Below are positions 58,153 through 64,000 of a DNA stretch of 64,000 bases, in pieces. The DNA lies in the NCBI RefSeq assembly GCF_008638365.1, contig NZ_VWVU01000001.1, positions 310,001-374,000 of the forward strand, written 5' to 3'. The notes below the pieces were generated by a model. The model ran no database searches. It worked only from the letters and a program-made list of their open reading frames with translations, and was not told where the DNA came from. A program made the translations under genes and the position numbers. Origin of the DNA: Nocardiopsis quinghaiensis (GTDB taxonomy: Bacteria > Actinomycetota > Actinomycetes > Streptosporangiales > Streptosporangiaceae). The first letter of the stretch is position 1. Each line of letters begins with the position of its first letter.

Positions 58153-58165
58153 GAATCCACGATTC
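58153..58165 (+). promoter_or_regulatory. candidate CmtR operator
   Basis: GAATC-CAC-GATTC is a 13-base inverted repeat just upstream of the -10 box of the sensor operon, where a repressor would block polymerase. Confidence 0.45.
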
Positions 58166-58169
58166 TGTG

Positions 58170-58175
58170 TATCTT
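58170..58175 (+). promoter_or_regulatory. -10 box of a leaderless sensor transcript
   Basis: TATCTT ends 6 bases before the ATG at 58182, so transcription would start at the start codon. The -35 region reads TTTCCT. Confidence 0.5.
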
Positions 58176-58181
58176 GGGGGC

Positions 58182-58517
58182 ATGTTCACTCTCGCCACCG
58201 ACATCGACGCCCTGGCCCGCTTCGGCAGGGCCCTGGCCGACCCCATCCGCTGCCGGGTCCTGCTGGCCCTGCGCGAGAGTCCCGCCCACCCCGCCGATCT
58301 GGCCGAGACCCTGGACATCAGCCGTACCCGCCTGTCCAACCACCTGGCCTGTCTGCGCGACTGCGGCCTGGTCGTGGCCGTGCCCGTGGGGCGGCGGGTC
58401 CGCTACGAGCTGGCCGACGCCCGCATGGGCCATGCCCTGGACGACCTGCGCAGCGCCGTGTTGGCCGTGGAGACCGACGCCACCTGCGTCGACGCCGAAG
58501 AGGAGGGCTGCTGCTGA
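58182..58517 (+). CDS. cmtR: ArsR family metal sensor, CmtR type
   Basis: The 111-residue repressor has the ArsR winged helix (DLAETLDISRTRLSNHLACLRDCGLV). Counting from the ATG at 58182, the cysteines fall at 57, 61 and 102, the same numbers as the cadmium/lead ligands of mycobacterial CmtR (SNHLACLRDC and TDATC). Two further Cys end the protein. It should leave its operator when Cd(II) or Pb(II) binds. Its stop overlaps the transporter start (TGATG), so the two are coupled. Confidence 0.88.
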   Translation: MFTLATDIDALARFGRALADPIRCRVLLALRESPAHPADLAETLDISRTRLSNHLACLRDCGLVVAVPVGRRVRYELADARMGHALDDLRSAVLAVETDATCVDAEEEGCC

Positions 58518-59239
58518 TGTCCCGTCCGCTCGCCCCGCCGCTGAGCGAGGCGCGCCGCGCCGTCCTGACACGGCGTGTGCGCCTGCTGGTGGCCGCCACC
58601 ATCGCCTACAACCTGGTCGAGGCCGTCGTCGCCCTCACCGCGGGCACTCTGGCCTCCTCCACCGCCCTGATCGGTTTCGGTCTGGACTCGCTCATCGAGG
58701 TCTCCTCCGCCCTCGCGGTCGCCTGGCAGTTCTCCGCCCGCGACCCCGACGTGCGCCAGTCCCGTGAGAGGAGGGCGCTGCGCGTCATCGCGGTCTCCTT
58801 CTTCGCCCTGGCCGCCTACGTCACGGTCGAGGCCCTGCGCTCCCTGGTCGGTGGCGCCGATGCCGCTCCCTCCACGGTCGGGATCGCGCTGGCCGCCCTG
58901 TCGATGGTGATCATGCCCTTCCTGTCGCTGGCCCAGCGCCGTGCGGGCCGCGGGCTGGGCTCGGCCACCGCGGTGGCCGACTCCAAGCAGACACTGCTGT
59001 GCGCCTACCTGTCGGCCGCACTGCTGGTCGGGCTGGGCGCCAACGCCCTGTTCGGGTGGGCCTGGGCCGACCCGCTGGTGGCGCTGGTCATCGCCGTCGT
59101 CGCCGTCCGCGAGGGGCTGGAGGCCTGGCGCGGGGACGCCTGCTGTGCCCCGGCCGGGATCGCCCTGACCGCTCCCGAGGCCGCCAGCGACCCCACCGAG
59201 GGGTGCGCCTGTGGCTCCGACTGCTCCTGCTGTTCCTGA
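58517..59239 (+). CDS. cation diffusion facilitator-like transporter with Cys-rich tail
   Basis: The 240-residue membrane protein has five to six hydrophobic segments. IAYNLVEAVVALTAGTLASSTALIGFGLDSLIEVSSALAV resembles the TM1-TM2 part of CDF transporters with Asp, and ATAVADSKQTLLCAYLS resembles the TM5 region. The last 35 residues contain a Cys set (GDACCAPAG and CACGSDCSCCS), probably a metal-binding tail. It is coupled to CmtR, which suggests Cd/Pb/Zn efflux; the ion is inferred. Confidence 0.8.
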   Translation: MSRPLAPPLSEARRAVLTRRVRLLVAATIAYNLVEAVVALTAGTLASSTALIGFGLDSLIEVSSALAVAWQFSARDPDVRQSRERRALRVIAVSFFALAAYVTVEALRSLVGGADAAPSTVGIALAALSMVIMPFLSLAQRRAGRGLGSATAVADSKQTLLCAYLSAALLVGLGANALFGWAWADPLVALVIAVVAVREGLEAWRGDACCAPAGIALTAPEAASDPTEGCACGSDCSCCS

Positions 59240-59301
59240 TCCGCTCCCGTCCCGGTCCCGGCGTCCGCCGGGGCCGGGGTTTTTCCTGATCGGAGACTCC
59301 C

Positions 59302-60126
59302 GTGGCCACCGCCGCCCTGTCCCTCTACCTGCTGGGCCTGCTGCTGGCCTTCGGGCTGCGCAGCCTGCTGTCGTGGCTGCGCACCGGCGACACCGGCTTC
59401 CGCCGTCCCGGCACCGACCGCCTCACCCCCGCCTGGTGGGGTGCGGTGCTCTTCGTCGTGGCCGTGCTGCTGGGGCCGGTCGCTCCGGCGGCCGTTCTGG
59501 CCGGTGCCCCGTTCGCGCCGCTGGCGGCGCCGGTCCCCGTCGGCTGGGGCGGCATCGTCCTGATGGTGGTGGGACTGGTGTTGGTACTGGCCTCTCAGGC
59601 GGCCATGGGCGCCTCCTGGCGGGTGGGTGTGGACCCGGACGAGCGCACCGGCCTGGTCACCGGCGGCGTCTTCGCCCTGGTGCGCAATCCCGTCTTCACC
59701 GCCATGGGCCTGTTGTTGGCCGGCCTGGTCGCGGCCGTGCCCGCGGTGCCCTCGGCCGCGGCGCTCGCCGTCTTCGCCGTGGCGGTCCAGACGCAGGTCC
59801 GTGCCGTCGAGGAGCCCCACCTGCTCCGTACCCACGGCCGGGTCTACGAGGACTACGCCGCGCGCACCGGCCGGTTCCTGCCGGGCCTGGGCCGCCTGCC
59901 GGACCCGGGAACCGTGTGGGGGACGGCGGTCACCGCGCCTCCGGCTCCTAGTGTGGGGACATGGCACGACTGCTCATCGTTCACCACACGGTCTCGCCCG
60001 CCACCCAGGAGCTGCTGGGCGCGGTGCTCGACGGCGCCCGTACCGACGACATCGAGGGGGTGGAGGTGCGGGCCGAGGCCGCGCTGTCGGCCACGGCCAG
60101 CGACCTGTTCGGCGCCGACGCCCTGA
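59302..60126 (+). CDS. isoprenylcysteine methyltransferase-like integral membrane protein, C-terminus uncertain
   Basis: The protein resembles the ICMT/PEMT superfamily: four to five helices and the C-terminal block VTGGVFALVRNPVFTAMGLLL ... VEEPHLLRTHGRVYEDYAARTGRFLPG that binds S-adenosylmethionine. Family members end soon after this block, about residue 212. Here the frame runs on for 55 residues of Arg/Pro/Cys-rich text that overlaps the next gene by 166 bases. A one-base frameshift near 59940 would end it at the TAG at 59949-59951. So the tail is suspect. The GTG start is after TCGGAGACTCCC. Confidence 0.65.
   Translation: MATAALSLYLLGLLLAFGLRSLLSWLRTGDTGFRRPGTDRLTPAWWGAVLFVVAVLLGPVAPAAVLAGAPFAPLAAPVPVGWGGIVLMVVGLVLVLASQAAMGASWRVGVDPDERTGLVTGGVFALVRNPVFTAMGLLLAGLVAAVPAVPSAAALAVFAVAVQTQVRAVEEPHLLRTHGRVYEDYAARTGRFLPGLGRLPDPGTVWGTAVTAPPAPSVGTWHDCSSFTTRSRPPPRSCWARCSTAPVPTTSRGWRCGPRPRCRPRPATCSAPTP
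59949..59954 (+). promoter_or_regulatory. -10 box of a leaderless flavodoxin-like transcript
   Basis: TAGTGT ends 6 bases before the ATG at 59961, so translation would start at the 5' end of the message. No ribosome site or -35 is evident. Confidence 0.45.
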
Positions 60127-60419
60127 TCCTGGGAACCCCCGCCAACATCGGCTACATGTCGGGCGCGCTCAAGGTCTTCTTCGACACGGTCTTCTACCCC
60201 GCACAGGGAACGACCGAGGGGCTGCCGTACTCCCTGTACGTGCACGGGGACAGCGACACCTCCGGCGCGGTCCGGGCGGTCGAGTCCGTCACCAAGGGCA
60301 TCGGGTGGGAGCGTCACCGGCCGCCGGTCACGGTGACCGGCCGCCCGGACGCCGGGGCCCGGGAGGCCTGCTGGGAGCTGGGCGCCGTCACCGCCCTGGC
60401 CGCGCTGGAGCGGGCGTGA
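59961..60419 (+). CDS. flavodoxin-like NAD(P)H oxidoreductase family protein
   Basis: The 152-residue product starts with a beta strand and phosphate loop (LLIVHHTVSPATQELLGAVLDG), and has the second flavin loop LILGTPANIGYMSGALKVFFD. This is the short flavodoxin/WrbA-like fold that binds FMN. The product is small, so it is a single domain and may work as an electron carrier or quinone reductase. It is the gene just upstream of a SoxR-like box. Confidence 0.75.
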   Translation: MARLLIVHHTVSPATQELLGAVLDGARTDDIEGVEVRAEAALSATASDLFGADALILGTPANIGYMSGALKVFFDTVFYPAQGTTEGLPYSLYVHGDSDTSGAVRAVESVTKGIGWERHRPPVTVTGRPDAGAREACWELGAVTALAALERA

Positions 60420-60435
60420 TGCCCGCCACTCCGCA

Positions 60436-60466
60436 TTGACCTAAAGTAATATCGAGGTCGGAGGAT
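60436..60466 (+). promoter_or_regulatory. SoxR/MerR-like operator-promoter
   Basis: The -35-like TTGACC (60436-60441) and -10-like GAGGAT (60461-60466) have a 19-base spacer, the wide spacing of MerR-family promoters. Between them lies GACCT (60438-60442) ... AGGTC (60455-60459) with AAAGT; the half ACCTAAAGT matches the SoxR half-site ACCTCAAGT at 8 of 9 positions. The other half is GAGGT. Confidence 0.5.
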
Positions 60467-60503
60467 CTCCACGAGGCACACCGCACTTCGGACCGGAGAT
60501 CCC

Positions 60504-60581
60504 ATGAACACCACCACCGCCCCGACCAACGGCACCCGACGCCCGGGCGCCTTCCGGTGGACGGCCGGAGCCGTCTCCTGA
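60504..60581 (+). CDS. 25-residue ORF behind the SoxR-like box
   Basis: ATG at 60504 after CGGAGATCCC opens MNTTTAPTNGTRRPGAFRWT and ends at TGA after 25 residues. A perfect terminator hairpin follows at 60602-60629. It could be a small peptide, the stub of a lost gene or the leader of a small RNA. Confidence 0.35.
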   Translation: MNTTTAPTNGTRRPGAFRWTAGAVS

Positions 60582-60601
60582 GCCCCGGCCCGGAGACGGC
60601 G

Positions 60602-60629
60602 GCGCCCCCGCCGGAGGGGGCGGGGGCGC
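60602..60629. terminator. hairpin between the small ORF and the aminotransferase gene
   Basis: GCGCCCCCGCC (60602-60612) and GGCGGGGGCGC (60619-60629) are perfect complements with a 6-base loop. It can serve the convergent aminotransferase gene, which ends at 60654, and the small ORF. Confidence 0.75.
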
Positions 60630-60653
60630 GCACCGGGGACGGGGCAGGCTGGG

Positions 60654-62030
60654 TCAGAGCTGGTCCCAGGCCTCGGTGAGGACCTTGCGCAGGATGCGCT
60701 CGATCTCGTCGAACTGCTCCGGGCCGCAGGTCAGCGGCGGGGACAGCTGCACGACCGGCTCACCGCGGTCGTCGGCGCGGCAGATGAGCCCGGCGTCGAA
60801 GAGCGCTCCGGACAGGAAGCCCTTGAGCAGCCGGTGGGACTCCTCCTCGGTGAAGGTCTCCTTGGTCTCCTTGTCCTTGACCAGCTCGATCCCGTAGAAG
60901 AACCCGTCGCCGCGCACGTCGCCGACGATCGGCAGGTCCAGGAGCCTCTCCAGGGCCGCGCGGAAGACGGGCGCGTTCTCCCGGACGTTGTCGAGGATGC
61001 CCTCGCTCTCGAACAGGTCGAGGTTGGCCAGCGCCGCGGCCGCCGCCACCGGGTGCCCGGCGAAGGTGACGCCGTGCAGGAAGGCGGCCCCCTTCTCCTT
61101 GAAGGGCTCCATGAGCCTCTCGCGCGCGATGAGCCCGCCGAGCGGCACGTATCCGCTGGTGGCGCCCTTGGCGAAGGTGATCATGTCGGGCAGGTAGCCG
61201 TACCTGGTCGCCCCGAAGTACTCGCCGAGGCGGCCGAAGGCGCAGATCACCTCGTCGGAGACCATCAGGACACCGTGGCGGTCGCAGATCTCGCGCACCC
61301 GCCGCAGGTACCCGGGCGGCGGCGGGAAGCAGCCGCCGGAGTTCTGGACGGGCTCGACGTAGACGGCGGCGACGGTCTCGGGGCCGCTCTGGACGATGGC
61401 CTCCTCGATCTGGTCGGCGGCCCAGCGGCCGAAGGCCTCCGGGTCGTCGCCGTGCCGGGGAGCGCGGTAGAAGTTCGTGTTCGGCACCTGGACCGTGCTG
61501 GGCACCAGCGGTTCGAACGGGGTCTTGATCGCCTGCAGACCCGTGATCGACAGGGCGCCCATGCTGGTCCCGTGGTAGGCGAGCCTCCTGCTGATCACCT
61601 TGTGCCGGGTGGGTTCCCCGATCGCCTTGAAGTACTGGCGGGCCAGCTTCCAGGCCGACTCGACCGCCTCGGAGCCGCTCGTGGTGAAGAAGACCCGGTT
61701 GAGGTCGCCCGGCGCCAGGTCCGCGAGGCGGTCGGCCAGCTCGACGGCCCTGGGGTGCGCGTAGGTCCAGATCGGGAAGTAGGCCAGTTCGCGCGCCTGC
61801 GCGGCGATGGCGTCGGCGATCTCGGACCGGCCGTGGCCCACCTGCGAGACGAACAGCCCGGACAGGCCGTCCAGGTACCTGTTCCCGTCGGCGTCGTAGA
61901 CGTGGACGCCCTCGCCCCGGGTGATGACGGGGACGTCGGCGTCGTCGTAGGCGGCCATCTCCGTGAAGTGCATCCACAGATGGTCCTTGGCGGCCCGCTG
62001 GAGTTGCTCCGGGCTCAGGTGCGCTGCCAC
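60654..62030 (-). CDS. class III aminotransferase (putrescine/diamine or beta-alanine type)
   Basis: The 458-residue protein has the class III signatures: VFFTTSGSEAVESAWKLARQYF (phosphate side), YHGTSMGALSITG, EPVQNSGGCFPPPPGYLRRVREICDRHGVLMVSDEVICAFGR and TFAKGATSGYVPLGG with the PLP lysine. This class acts on omega-amino groups. Divergent to it is an aminobutyraldehyde-type dehydrogenase, so putrescine to 4-aminobutanal is likely; pyruvate or 2-oxoglutarate as acceptor is unknown. The start is taken as the GTG at 62030, preceded by GGGAGAACC; the frame is open to 62105. Confidence 0.85.
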   Translation of the reverse strand: MAAHLSPEQLQRAAKDHLWMHFTEMAAYDDADVPVITRGEGVHVYDADGNRYLDGLSGLFVSQVGHGRSEIADAIAAQARELAYFPIWTYAHPRAVELADRLADLAPGDLNRVFFTTSGSEAVESAWKLARQYFKAIGEPTRHKVISRRLAYHGTSMGALSITGLQAIKTPFEPLVPSTVQVPNTNFYRAPRHGDDPEAFGRWAADQIEEAIVQSGPETVAAVYVEPVQNSGGCFPPPPGYLRRVREICDRHGVLMVSDEVICAFGRLGEYFGATRYGYLPDMITFAKGATSGYVPLGGLIARERLMEPFKEKGAAFLHGVTFAGHPVAAAAALANLDLFESEGILDNVRENAPVFRAALERLLDLPIVGDVRGDGFFYGIELVKDKETKETFTEEESHRLLKGFLSGALFDAGLICRADDRGEPVVQLSPPLTCGPEQFDEIERILRKVLTEAWDQL

Positions 62031-62108
62031 TTGGTTCTCCCAAGATCGCTGGGTGGTGCGGGGACCGTGGAGGTCGGTCGACCCGGGGGTCTCAACAGAA
62101 CCCACTCA

Positions 62109-62174
62109 ATAGAAATAGTGGCATCTATGGCTGCTCTGTCAAGTATCCGTTGAGAAACAGAAACTTTACAACGG
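62109..62174. promoter_or_regulatory. divergent promoter/operator region of the catabolic genes
   Basis: The low-GC interval has CCGTTG (62147-62152) inverted to CAACGG (62169-62174) and an ATAG (62115-62118)-CTAT dyad. It lies between the divergent aminotransferase and dehydrogenase genes, a natural place for a shared regulator site. No regulator gene is in the window. Confidence 0.45.
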
Positions 62175-62262
62175 AATCCCTTGAAGTCATGGACCGCTGG
62201 TGGCAGTGTGACGGATCACAGCCCATGTGCGCCGAGAACGCACCCGACCGCAGGGAGCCGCA

Positions 62263-63711
62263 GTGACCCAGGAGCCCGGACCCGACCACCTCCGCAACTT
62301 CGTCGACGGCGAGTACGTCGACACCGTGGACGGGATCCGCGGCGACCTCGTCGACCCGGCCACCGGAAAGGTCTTCGCCACGGCCCCGGTGTCCACGGCG
62401 GAGGACGTCGACAACGCCTTCGTGGCGGCCCAGCGCGCCTTCGACTCCGGATGGCGCGACCAGACACCCGCCGAACGGCAGATCGCCCTCAACAAGTTCG
62501 CCGACAGGGTGGAGGAGCGCGCCGACGAACTGGTCGCCGCCGAGGTCCGCAACTGCGGCAAGCCGGTCGGCCTCACCCGGACCGAGGAGATCGGCCAGGT
62601 CCTGGACGCGCTGCGCTTCTTCGCGGGCGCCGCCCGCAACCTGGAGGGGCGCGCGGCGGGCGAGTACCTCGCCGACCACACCTCCTGGACCCGCCGGGAG
62701 CCGCTGGGCGTCGTCGGCCAGATCACCCCGTGGAACTACCCCATGGCCATGGCGGCCTGGAAGATCGGCCCCGCCCTGGCCGCGGGCAACACCATCGTCC
62801 TCAAGCCCTCCGACACCACCCCGGTCTCCACGCTGCTGCTGGCCGAGATCGCCGCCGAGTTCCTCCCGCCCGGCGTGTTCAACGTCGTCGCCGGGGACCG
62901 CGGCACCGGCCGCGCCCTGGTGGACCACCCCGTGCCGCGGCTGATCTCCCTCACCGGCTCCACCCGGGCCGGGTACGAGGTCGCCCGGGCCGGGTCCAGG
63001 GACCTCAAGCGCCTGCACCTGGAACTGGGGGGCAAGGCGCCGGTGGTGGTCTTCGACGACGCCGACGTCGAGCGCGCCGCCGCCGGGATCGCCGAGGCCG
63101 GGTACTTCAACGCGGGGCAGGACTGCACCGCCGCCACGCGCGTGCTGGCCGCACCGGGGATCCACGACGACCTCGCCGCCGCCCTCGCCGAACAGGCGCG
63201 CGGCACCGTCACCGCCCCGCCCAGCAACCCCGACGCCGCCTACGGCCCGGTCAACAACGCCGACCAGCTGGCCCGGGTGAGCGGCTTCCTGGACCGCGCC
63301 CCCGACCACGCCGAGGTCCTCGCCGGAGGTTCCCGGGTCGGCGACGAGGGCTTCTTCTACGCGCCGACCGTGGTCTCGAACCTGCGCCAGGGCGACGAGA
63401 TGGTCACCGACGAGATCTTCGGACCAGTCATCACCGTGCAGCGCTTCACCGACGAGGACACCGCTGTGAACTGGGCGAACGCCGTCGAGTACGGTTTGGC
63501 TTCCAGCGTGTGGACCCGCGACCACGCCCGTGCCCTGCGGGTCTCGCGCCGTCTGGACTTCGGCTGCGTGTGGATCAACACCCATATTCCGATCACCGCG
63601 GAGATGCCGCACGGCGGCTTCAAGCACTCCGGCTACGGCAAGGACCTGTCGATGTACTCCTTCGACGAGTACACCCGCGTCAAGCACGTCATGAGCTACA
63701 TCGGCGACTGA
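62263..63711 (+). CDS. aldehyde dehydrogenase, aminobutyraldehyde-type
   Basis: The 482-residue NAD(P)-dependent enzyme has VVGQITPWNYPMAMAAWKIGPALAAGNTIVLKPS, the general-base Glu254 (LHLELGGKAP) and the catalytic Cys288 (NAGQDCTAATR). The wording resembles gamma-aminobutyraldehyde (4-aminobutanal) dehydrogenases, which give GABA. The GTG at 62263 follows CAGGGAGCCGC; the frame is open to 62227. It is divergent to an aminotransferase and next to an ABC transporter ATPase, which suggests polyamine uptake and use. Confidence 0.88.
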   Translation: MTQEPGPDHLRNFVDGEYVDTVDGIRGDLVDPATGKVFATAPVSTAEDVDNAFVAAQRAFDSGWRDQTPAERQIALNKFADRVEERADELVAAEVRNCGKPVGLTRTEEIGQVLDALRFFAGAARNLEGRAAGEYLADHTSWTRREPLGVVGQITPWNYPMAMAAWKIGPALAAGNTIVLKPSDTTPVSTLLLAEIAAEFLPPGVFNVVAGDRGTGRALVDHPVPRLISLTGSTRAGYEVARAGSRDLKRLHLELGGKAPVVVFDDADVERAAAGIAEAGYFNAGQDCTAATRVLAAPGIHDDLAAALAEQARGTVTAPPSNPDAAYGPVNNADQLARVSGFLDRAPDHAEVLAGGSRVGDEGFFYAPTVVSNLRQGDEMVTDEIFGPVITVQRFTDEDTAVNWANAVEYGLASSVWTRDHARALRVSRRLDFGCVWINTHIPITAEMPHGGFKHSGYGKDLSMYSFDEYTRVKHVMSYIGD

Positions 63712-63785
63712 CCCCTCCCGCCGGGCCGCCCCGAGCCCCGTCGCGAGCCCGCGGCAAGAACGAGACTGACAGGAATCACCCCACC

Positions 63786-64000
63786 ATGGCTCCCACCAGC
63801 ACCACCCAACCCGAGGCGCCCGAAGCCGGCGCCGCTCCGGCCGCGGGGCCCGCGATCAGCCTGGCCGGAGTGGTCAAGTCCTTCCGGGCCGGTTCCGAGA
63901 CGGTGCGCGCGGTCGACGGCGTCGACCTGGAGATCGAACGCGGGGAGTTCTTCTCACTTCTCGGACCGTCCGGCTGCGGCAAGACCACCACCATGCGCGT
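63786..64000 (+). CDS. ABC transporter ATP-binding protein, 3' truncated
   Basis: The first 71 residues are visible: a Pro/Ala-rich N-terminus, then ISLAGVVKSFRAGSETVRAVDGVDLEIERGEFFSLLGPSG with the Walker A GPSGCGKTT at its end. The wording is of the polyamine/iron PotA-type ATPases. The gene runs out of the window. The ATG at 63786 follows AGGAATCACCCCACC. In this context it may be the ATPase of a putrescine/spermidine importer. Confidence 0.85.
   Translation, partial: MAPTSTTQPEAPEAGAAPAAGPAISLAGVVKSFRAGSETVRAVDGVDLEIERGEFFSLLGPSGCGKTTTMR

Overview
The window is very GC-rich DNA from an actinomycete. GTG and TTG starts are common. The order aspartate aminotransferase, tRNA-Trp, secE, nusG, rplK, rplA, lipoprotein, rplJ, rplL, rpoB, rpoC, and the absence of rpsD between rpsK and rpoA, match Streptomyces-like and Streptosporangiales genomes. 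Protein wording such as the L22 and RpoB N-termini suggests a Nocardiopsis/Thermobifida-type organism; this is inference, because no 16S gene is present.

Layout. 1-3117: a truncated TMEM165/GDT1-family membrane protein, an adenosine deaminase family enzyme and an aspartate aminotransferase on the minus strand, and tRNA-Trp. 3218-16640: secE, nusG, rplK, rplA, a convergent lipoprotein, rplJ, rplL, rpoB, rpoC. 16774-19038: a large disordered Trp/Tyr-acidic membrane protein. 19501-23773: the str operon (rpsL, rpsG, fusA, tuf). 24032-33809: the S10 and spc operons from rpsJ to rplO. 34092-41937: secY, adk, map, a DUF1707 protein, infA, rpmJ, rpsM, rpsK, rpoA, rplQ, truA. 42236-43888 (minus): a Pro/Gly-rich membrane protein. 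44409-48111: rplM, rpsI, glmM and a ROK glucokinase.

From 48334 onward the DNA is accessory: a Pro/Glu-rich membrane protein, an SDR plus crotonase pair, a damaged-looking G/C-homopolymer stretch, and a surface-polysaccharide patch. That patch holds a secreted NAGPA-type phosphodiester glycosidase, a Stealth hexose-1-phosphate transferase, an OafA-type acyltransferase and a galE remnant. Next come a DUF4352 protein and a CmtR-type metal sensor with a Cys-tailed cation transporter. A methyltransferase-like membrane protein, a flavodoxin-like protein and a very small SoxR-box transcription unit follow. The window ends with a divergent putrescine-type catabolic pair (class III aminotransferase and aldehyde dehydrogenase) and the start of a PotA-like ABC ATPase.

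Main points of interest: (1) the RpoB at the housekeeping locus carries Asn at the position of E. coli His526, plus two other rifampicin-region changes; (2) a Stealth phosphotransferase and a NAGPA-family glycosidase lie side by side, as bacterial counterparts of the two enzymes of the human mannose-6-phosphate tag; (3) a frameshifted galE fragment lies in the same patch; (4) a SoxR-like box drives a 25-codon ORF that ends in a terminator; (5) several strong RNA hairpins lie inside ribosomal protein operons and in the leader of the glycosidase gene; (6) a 55-bp degenerate direct repeat with homopolymer runs looks like an assembly fault.
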